64,000 nucleotides of DNA from Watersipora subatra (taxonomy: Eukaryota; Bryozoa; Gymnolaemata; Cheilostomatida; Watersiporidae): NCBI RefSeq assembly GCF_963576615.1, contig NC_088717.1, positions 14,700,108 through 14,764,107 on the forward strand, given 5' to 3'. How positions within the stretch are numbered: the first letter of the stretch is position 1; every line of letters begins with the position of its first letter. Below the pieces are notes generated by a model. It did not search any database and was not told the DNA's origin. It worked only from the letters and a program-made list of their open reading frames with translations. Shown here one piece after another: positions 59,301-64,000 of this stretch. Made by a program: the position numbers and the translations under genes.

Positions 59301-62300
59301 GCTTTGCTTTCATATGGTAGTATAAACACTATTGCCCTTATTTCTTCTTAAGTTAAAGGTTGACTTGCAACAAAATTCACATTACAGTTATTTGGTTTCA
59401 AAAGATTCACCATGTCTTACTCTGCTGTGTTGTAGATGCAAAATATGTGGAAATGTGATTACAAGCTCTTAAAAGCTCAAAAACGAACAGTTGATCGCAG
59501 CCATCACGAAACCGCCGTAGATCGAAATCACTTTATTTCTCTGACGTAGTCATTACATTTGGTTATTGTTTTGTCATGTGATGTTCTCACGTAAATTGAA
59601 AGGCCAATAAAAGGCTCAATATAGAACTTCTCGTAGCACTAGTTTATGACAAACACTTTGGGTTTTACCAAAGACCTCGTATCAAATATAGACGCTCGCT
59701 ACTTAACAGTCTTGTTTAGGCTTGGTCTAACCTTCTAGTCGTAATCTGATCAAACAGCGCGAAATATTTATGCAGCATTTTTCAACTATCACAGGTGACC
59801 AACAGGCTCGTCATGATTATTGGAGGATGATATGCACTCCTTTGAACTAAGTTTAAAAAATTCAACGAATTTTTATGGTAGGTTTTGAGATATCAGTGCT
59901 CAAAATTGCAGCATTACAATGATGATGAAATAAACGTGTGAGAACAATAGACATGGCTTTATTGAATGCGTGAAGTATATTTGTGAAAATATTTCGACGA
60001 ATGAGGTTGCGTGAAAATATAAACAGAACCCATCTTGTACAACTGCGTCCCATTTGAGCTGTTTTGGAAAGAGATTTTAATCTATGGCGGTCTCGTGATG
60101 GCGGCGATTAACAGTTCGATTTTGAGCTTTTAAGAGCTTGTAATCACATTTCCACATATTTTGCACCTACAACACAGCAGAGTAAGACTTGGTGGATCTA
60201 TTGATATCAAATAACTGTAATGTGAATTTTGTTGCAAGTCAACCTTCAAGGTTTTATTTAAAACTTGCGTGATGTGATGGCTTTCGAAACTCTTACGTGT
60301 TTTTCTAAACAGGTCCCAACAGTGTGCAGTCCAATCCCGGAGGGCCAGGTTCTGTGCCTAGTTATTCTGGTCCACCATCTGCAGGCCCTCAAAGCATTGC
60401 CTCTGCTTCCATGATGAGTCCTCCCATTGGAGGCAGCAACACAGGTATGCCTGTCTCAAAGGCTCTGCAGGAAAGTAAGAATGATTTCCATGAGGCTCGT
60501 AGGAGGCAACAGATGCAGCAAAGTGGCAACGTAAGTAATATCACGCTGCAAGTTGTCTTTGCCTGACCGGTAATGGCGATTTTACAAGCTATCCATGCAT
60601 ATCTGTTGATATGTACATTTAATTTTGGTTTTGTTAAGGAGTTTAAGACGGAGGTGAAGACTGAGCCAGATGTTCCTATGGATGTAATGTCAGGTAATGA
60701 GATGAAGGCTGAGATAAAATCAGAGCCAGTTGTGAAGGTATGTTTACATGTCTAATCTTATTTTTTTGTATTTTTAATGTTTGGTTAATATTCCTATACC
60801 CTCCGAGTATAGTATACATAGTATAGTATACATTGAGTAAGCCATACCATTGATCATTAACCAATACAGCCTAGGTGTTTGATTGATTGATGTACAGTAA
60901 ATAAGAAATAATTTTTGTTTGGGTTATCATTGTATTATTTACGTTAAATAGAGCAGTTTTTGTATCTAATATCTGTGATTCATTTTTAATGCCGAATGTT
61001 CTACAGTCAACATATTTCTTACTGCTCTTTTTTGAAGGTTGTTGAAATTATTTAATTACGTTGAAACTGAAACAGTTTTTCAATTTTTCAACCATCACAG
61101 CTGTTCACACATTACCTCCTTTTCTAGCATAGCATTAGGCTACTAACAAAAGGTTTTTTTGATATGAACATGCAATTTGTAAACTTGAGCACTTTATGTG
61201 GCACATAAATCTAGAGTTGCAAGAAAGTGTATCAATGGAAAACTCATCAATATTGGAGTCACAGTAGAAACATCAGTGCACTTAGTAAGGCAAATTCAAC
61301 AAGATAAACATCCGTTGTTAGCCATTTGAAGGTCACTTATTAGTGGTGTAACTAGCAATATAAGCTTATAGTTATCGCAGCCAGCTCCATTTGTCACGAA
61401 AAAAAGAATAAAATCAATACACCTGTAGACTGCGCGGCTCTTGAAAAAATGTCTATTTTTGGATTAGCCCACTTATGATTTTTACTAAACATGACATGAA
61501 TTTAGTTAAACAAAAGTATTGTTGAATTACTCAAAAAATATTTGCAAGTTCTTTAACCAGGATAATTGGGAATGTACTATTATAAACATACAATATGTAT
61601 TTTATACATACTGTATGTTTATAATAGTGTTTTTTTGTTCTCGTTCAGTAAATTACAAAAAATTTCCTTGTTTGTCAAACCTAGCTAGTGTGCAGTCGAG
61701 ATAATTCTATTGGATGCTCTTGTACATGAACTGGTATCATTGTTCGTGAGTTGCCTACCAGATTTTTAGCGTATAGCTTTTATCCATATATCTGTTGTGT
61801 CATTAGGAAGAACCAAGATCAGCACCTCATACCCCAAAGCCCGATGTGAAAGACATAAAGGATGTCAAACCAGCCACCCCTTCCACACAACCTAAACAAC
61901 CGACACAAAAGAAGGTGTTCACCGCTGATGAGCTACGGCAGGCTTTTGTTCCTCTTGTTCAGAAGCTTTTGAAGACTGAGGAGTCTGTGCCTTTTCGTCA
62001 GCCCGTCGATGCTCAGGCTCTCAATATACCGGTGAGTATCTTTAGCTTCACGTGCCCTCAATATACCCTAGAGTATCTGTAACTCCATGTGCCCTCAATA
62101 TACCCGTGAGTATCTTTAACGTCACGTGCCCTCAATATACCCGTGAGTATCTGTAACTCCATGTGCCCTCAATATACCAGTGAGTATCTTTAGCGTCACG
62201 TGCCCTCAATATACCCGTGAGTATCTTTAACTCCATGTGCCCTCAATATACCCGTGAGTATCTTTAGCTTCACGTGCCCTCAATATACCCGTGAGTATCT

Positions 62301-62906
62301 TTAACTCCATGTGCCCTCAATATACCCGTGAGTATCTTTAGCGTCACGTGCCCTCAATATACCCGTGAGTATCTTTAGCTTCACGTGCCCTCAATATACC
62401 CGTGAGTATCTTTAGCTTCACATGCCCTCAATATACCCGTGAGTATCTTTAGCTTGATGGGCCCTCAATATACTACCTGTGAGTATCTTTAGCTTGATGG
62501 GCCCTCAATATACTACCCGTGAGTATCTTTAGCTTGATGGGCCATCAATATACCCGTGGGTATCTTTAGCTTGATGGGCCCTCAATATACCCGTGAGTAT
62601 CTTTAGCTTGATGGGCCACGCCAAACCCGCACTCTTTCAATCTTCTCAATTCTTTGTCAACTACTTTTTGTCTGCTTGCAGATTGGTCACACATTAGCAG
62701 CATATTTTATTGTGGTATTCCTCGCGTTGTTTTAGGACTACCATCACATTATCAAGAATCCCATGGACCTTCAGTCGATACAGAATAAGTTAGACGCTGG
62801 TTCTTATGATGATCCTTGGCAGTTTTGCGATGATGTCTGGCTGATGTTTGATAATTGCTGGGCATATAATCGCAAAACCTCAAGGGTGTACAAGTCTGGA
62901 TCCAAG
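50270..62906 (+). CDS. CREBBP: CREB-binding protein / p300 histone acetyltransferase, N-terminal part (gene span)
   Basis: Twelve exons: 50270-50351, 50838-51433, 51531-51858, 52074-52193, 52350-52787, 52896-53010, 53341-53458, 58964-59186, 60313-60530, 60639-60737, 61807-62031, 62736-62906. They join in frame for 911 residues and run off the right edge. CBP/p300 is a nuclear transcriptional coactivator and lysine acetyltransferase. Seen in order: N-terminal [10 protein letters not shown] (CBP NLS-like), a Gln/Met/Asn-rich nuclear receptor-interacting-type region, TAZ1 (about 279-366, all twelve HCCC zinc ligands), a Pro-rich linker, KIX (about 541-625), a linker, a SUMO-motif-rich CRD1-like segment (747-779), and the bromodomain (about 813 onward). 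The acetyl-lysine-binding Asn is in YNRKTSRVY. The HAT, ZZ, TAZ2 and NCBD domains lie beyond the window. At this point the protein is about 260 residues shorter than human CBP because linkers are shorter. Invertebrates usually have one CBP/p300 gene, so CBP versus p300 is not distinguishable. Confidence 0.97.
50838..51433 (+). CDS. CREBBP: CBP exon 2
   Basis: Acceptor TACTTTTAG; donor GTTGGG (weak) at 51434. Begins [20 protein letters not shown], aligning with human FDLENDLPDELIPNGG, then a long Ser/Asn/Met/Gln-rich disordered region. The ALLSTNPP motif corresponds to the LSELLRG nuclear-receptor box area but lacks LXXLL. Confidence 0.92.
51531..51858 (+). CDS. CREBBP: CBP exon 3 (TAZ1 first half)
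   Basis: Acceptor GCTTTGTAG; donor GTATGT at 51859. Ends with [18 protein letters not shown], then zinc ligands in RVC, MYC, LQHMTAC and TQC. Confidence 0.97.
52074..52193 (+). CDS. CREBBP: CBP exon 4 (TAZ1 second half)
   Basis: Encodes [17 protein letters not shown] and [16 protein letters not shown], near identical to human. Donor GTAAGT. Confidence 0.97.
52350..52787 (+). CDS. CREBBP: CBP exon 5 (linker)
   Basis: Pro/Asn/Gln-rich linker, ending with [14 protein letters not shown], equivalent to human MQRAYAALGLPYMN. Donor GTAAGT at 52788. Confidence 0.93.
52896..53010 (+). CDS. CREBBP: CBP exon 6 (KIX first part)
   Basis: Encodes [18 protein letters not shown], the first KIX helix. Donor GTATGT splits a Leu codon. 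Confidence 0.97.
53341..53458 (+). CDS. CREBBP: CBP exon 7 (KIX middle)
   Basis: [18 protein letters not shown] then the ARKVEMEMY helix, ending SSR. Human VQAIFPTPDPAALKDRRM. Confidence 0.97.
53612..54869. mobile_element. Non-autonomous DNA transposon, 1.26 kb, TA-flanked
   Basis: Perfect 18-bp inverted ends: TACCCTAGGACACTTAT at the left and ATAAGTGTCCTAGGGTA at the right, the outer TA probably being the target duplication. Subterminal GCGAAA/TTTCGC words are frequent at both ends. No transposase frame inside. Confidence 0.85.
55715..56552. mobile_element. TTAA-type MITE, copy 2 (838 bp)
   Basis: TTAAAGGTTTACTTGCAAC to GTTGCAAGTCAACCTTTAA. Inverted terminal arms extend about 110-140 bp (AAATGTGATTACAAGCTCTT versus AAGAGCTTGTAATCACATTT). 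The interior matches copy 3 in opposite orientation. No transposase. Confidence 0.88.
57940..58165 (+). repeat. tRNA-derived SINE
   Basis: TATAGCTCAGTGGTTAAA is a near-perfect box A and GAGTTCAAATCTGAAC a box B-like sequence, with a body through CTCGGCTAGCGAATGCG. Acceptor and T stems do not pair well, so not a functional tRNA. Confidence 0.65.
58964..59186 (+). CDS. CREBBP: CBP exon 8 (KIX end)
   Basis: Begins [18 protein letters not shown], the third KIX helix with the conserved Tyr residues, then a Pro/Ser linker. Donor GTTAGT. Confidence 0.97.
59354..60246. mobile_element. TTAA-type MITE, copy 3 (893 bp)
   Basis: TTAAAGGTTGACTTGCAAC to GTTGCAAGTCAACCTT, in CBP intron 8. Its interior (TTGAAAGGCCAATAAAAGGC, GAGATATCAGTGCTCAAAAT) is the reverse complement of the interior of copy 2, so the two inserted in opposite orientation. 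Confidence 0.88.
60313..60530 (+). CDS. CREBBP: CBP exon 9 (linker)
   Basis: Gly/Pro/Ser linker, ending [18 protein letters not shown]. Donor GTAAGT at 60531. Confidence 0.9.
60639..60737 (+). CDS. CREBBP: CBP exon 10 (CRD1-like, SUMO motifs)
   Basis: 33 codons: [17 protein letters not shown], then MKAEIKSEP. Four hydrophobic-K-x-E or closely similar motifs ([16 protein letters not shown]) in one short exon fit the SUMO-dependent repression segment (CRD1) described for p300/CBP. Acceptor TTTTGTTAAG is atypical (AAG) but AG-ending. Confidence 0.85.
60738..61806 (+). other. CBP intron 10 with hairpin
   Basis: AT-rich, no exon. Contains the inverted repeat at 61576-61628. Confidence 0.8.
61576..61628. 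repeat. Inverted repeat, 24-bp arms, one mismatch
   Basis: ACTATTATAAACATACAATA... pairs with ...GTATGTTTATAATAGT around a 5-nt loop. Confidence 0.85.
61807..62031 (+). CDS. CREBBP: CBP exon 11 (bromodomain start)
   Basis: Ser/Thr/Pro-rich lead, then [20 protein letters not shown] and [15 protein letters not shown], aligning with human KKIFKPEELRQALMPTLEAL and LPFRQPVDPQLLGIP. Donor GTGAGT at 62032, the first unit of a tandem array. Confidence 0.97.
62032..62619 (+). repeat. 37-bp minisatellite built from the CBP exon 11 splice donor, about 16 units
   Basis: Units of GTGAGTATCTTTAGC..., TGCCCTCAATATACCC, each ending with a copy of the last exon bases (CTCAATATACC) followed by GTGAGTATCT. 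Fifteen full units plus a partial one; two units are 40 bp. At least twelve repeat copies after the authentic donor keep GTGAGT intact. Confidence 0.95.
62736..62906 (+). CDS. CREBBP: CBP exon 12 (bromodomain core)
   Basis: [19 protein letters not shown] and [18 protein letters not shown], then [12 protein letters not shown]; donor GTAAAA at 62907. Contains the acetyl-lysine-binding Asn. Human has KFCSK where this protein has KSGSK. Confidence 0.97.
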
Positions 62907-64000
62907 GTAAAATATAGCTTGATTACACTCCGCTGTTACTCATCTCAGTGATTTGTCTCACGTAAAATCTTTGTCACGCTTTTCTTCTTATAATTTTATG
63001 GCCACTCATTTAGTAAAACTTGCTAAAGGGGTTGCGATTCAAGGTGTTAAGGTTAACAGATTTTAAGGTTAACAGATGATGAGGTTAGCAAATGTTAATG
63101 TTAATAAATGCTAATGTTAACAGATTTAAGGTTAACAGATGTCGAGGTTAACATGTGTTGAGGTTAACATGTGTTGAGGTTAACAGATGTCGAGGTTACC
63201 AAGTGTTAAGGTTAACAGATGTTTCAGACATGATTTTGATGTTAGACAAACAAAACATCCGTTTTAGAGATAAAAGCTTTTAGCCATGGCGTAAAGCGGT
63301 CATTTCTTCAGCGAAACACATACTTGTGAATTACGGTAACGAGACAAAAGCACTTTAGCTGTGCGTCATCCTTATACATTGTATACCATCTAGTCGCTAC
63401 TCTATGTTCTTATAGTAAACCAACATGATATATTGTTGTAATGTGAAGTTGAACCCATTCGACAAATACCAAACCATCGAGCGGTGGTAGTGGAATTCCA
63501 CCAATCGGATTGCGCATACAATATGTGGAGTGTGCAGTAAGAAGTTCTTCTTACACAAATTGGAAAAAAGCCCTTTAAAGTTAGCTATTTCCGAAAGTCA
63601 TTTATTTATATCCTATCAACGCATGCTCAGCCTTTATCAATAAGAATTTTGAAATGACAATTTTTTATAATCTTGTTCAAAAAAATTTCACATAATTGTA
63701 TAGTGTTGTAGCTGTTTCCAGTTGCTATTTTGCCAAGGTGGTGAATCTTTTTAACTATTCTCGCACCTTGAAAATGTTGATAAAACCTGGTATTTGGTTG
63801 AGCTTAACCAAAAATATTTTTGAAACCCTGAATCTGTAATGTTATTTGCTGCTGTTTATGGAATAAAAATTTGTGTTGTCGGTGAACATTTAACTGGAGG
63901 GAGTGGTGAGCACATAATGCACGCAGAGTTTGTTGACTACGAAACTCTTCTTCTTTAGTCTCTGTCTAGTTCTCTACTCTTGTGCCTTATGTTGTATCCA
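62907..64000 (+). other. CBP intron 12, incomplete
   Basis: No exon for the next bromodomain segment was found, so the intron continues beyond the window. A degenerate minisatellite lies at 63039-63225. Confidence 0.75.
63039..63225 (+). repeat. AGGTTAACAGATG minisatellite, about 17-18 bp unit
   Basis: Degenerate tandem units AAGGTTAACAGATGTTG / GAGGTTAACATGTGTTG, roughly eleven copies. Confidence 0.85.

Overview
The window is AT-rich animal nuclear DNA with spliced genes, GT-AG introns, abundant tRNA-derived SINE-like repeats, MITEs, retroelement relics and minisatellites. The gene content (Kidins220, a P2X receptor, AIF-1 and CBP/p300) fits an invertebrate bilaterian, probably a lophotrochozoan such as a mollusc, annelid or bryozoan. 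P2X receptors are missing from fly and nematode models, but the species cannot be fixed from the sequence alone.

Layout. (1) 1-10826, + strand: the 3' half of a KIDINS220/ARMS-like gene. Eight confident exons run from the end of the KAP NTPase region through a SAM-like domain into an acidic tail; a proposed 13-nt microexon and a terminal exon complete it. A dead Tigger/pogo transposase fragment lies at the left edge. (2) 12707-14008, - strand: an intact, intronless 433-residue P2X receptor gene, convergent with Kidins220. (3) 14009-24480: intergenic DNA with SINEs, a 19-bp minisatellite and MITEs. (4) 24538-38658, + strand: a complete six-exon AIF-1 (Iba1) gene. All exon phases join and the product is 147 residues, the human length. 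Upstream lie a TATA-like box, CCAAT boxes and a PU.1-like site. (5) 38660-47300: intergenic repeats holding a broken Ty3/gypsy-like relic (gag zinc knuckle, RT/RNase H, integrase, all on the - strand) with a 14-bp minisatellite inside it, a LINE RT fragment and several SINEs. (6) 47318-48050: a decayed duplicate of the first two exons of CBP. (7) 50270-62906 and beyond the right edge, + strand: CBP/p300, twelve exons encoding 911 residues, covering the N-terminal NLS-like motif, TAZ1, KIX, a SUMO-motif-rich CRD1-like segment and most of the bromodomain.

The four genes do not form a pathway unit; this is an ordinary metazoan neighbourhood. The most unusual points are: the authentic 5' splice site after CBP exon 11 is amplified into about 16 tandem decoy donors; the 5' end of CBP is duplicated; P2X is intronless; Kidins220 has a candidate 13-nt microexon; a CBP intron is stop-free with a length divisible by three; a perfect heat-shock-element triad lies in an AIF-1 intron; and unidentified coding-like segments lie between the two CBP 5' copies. 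I found no CRISPR array, no operon and no clearly new molecular system.
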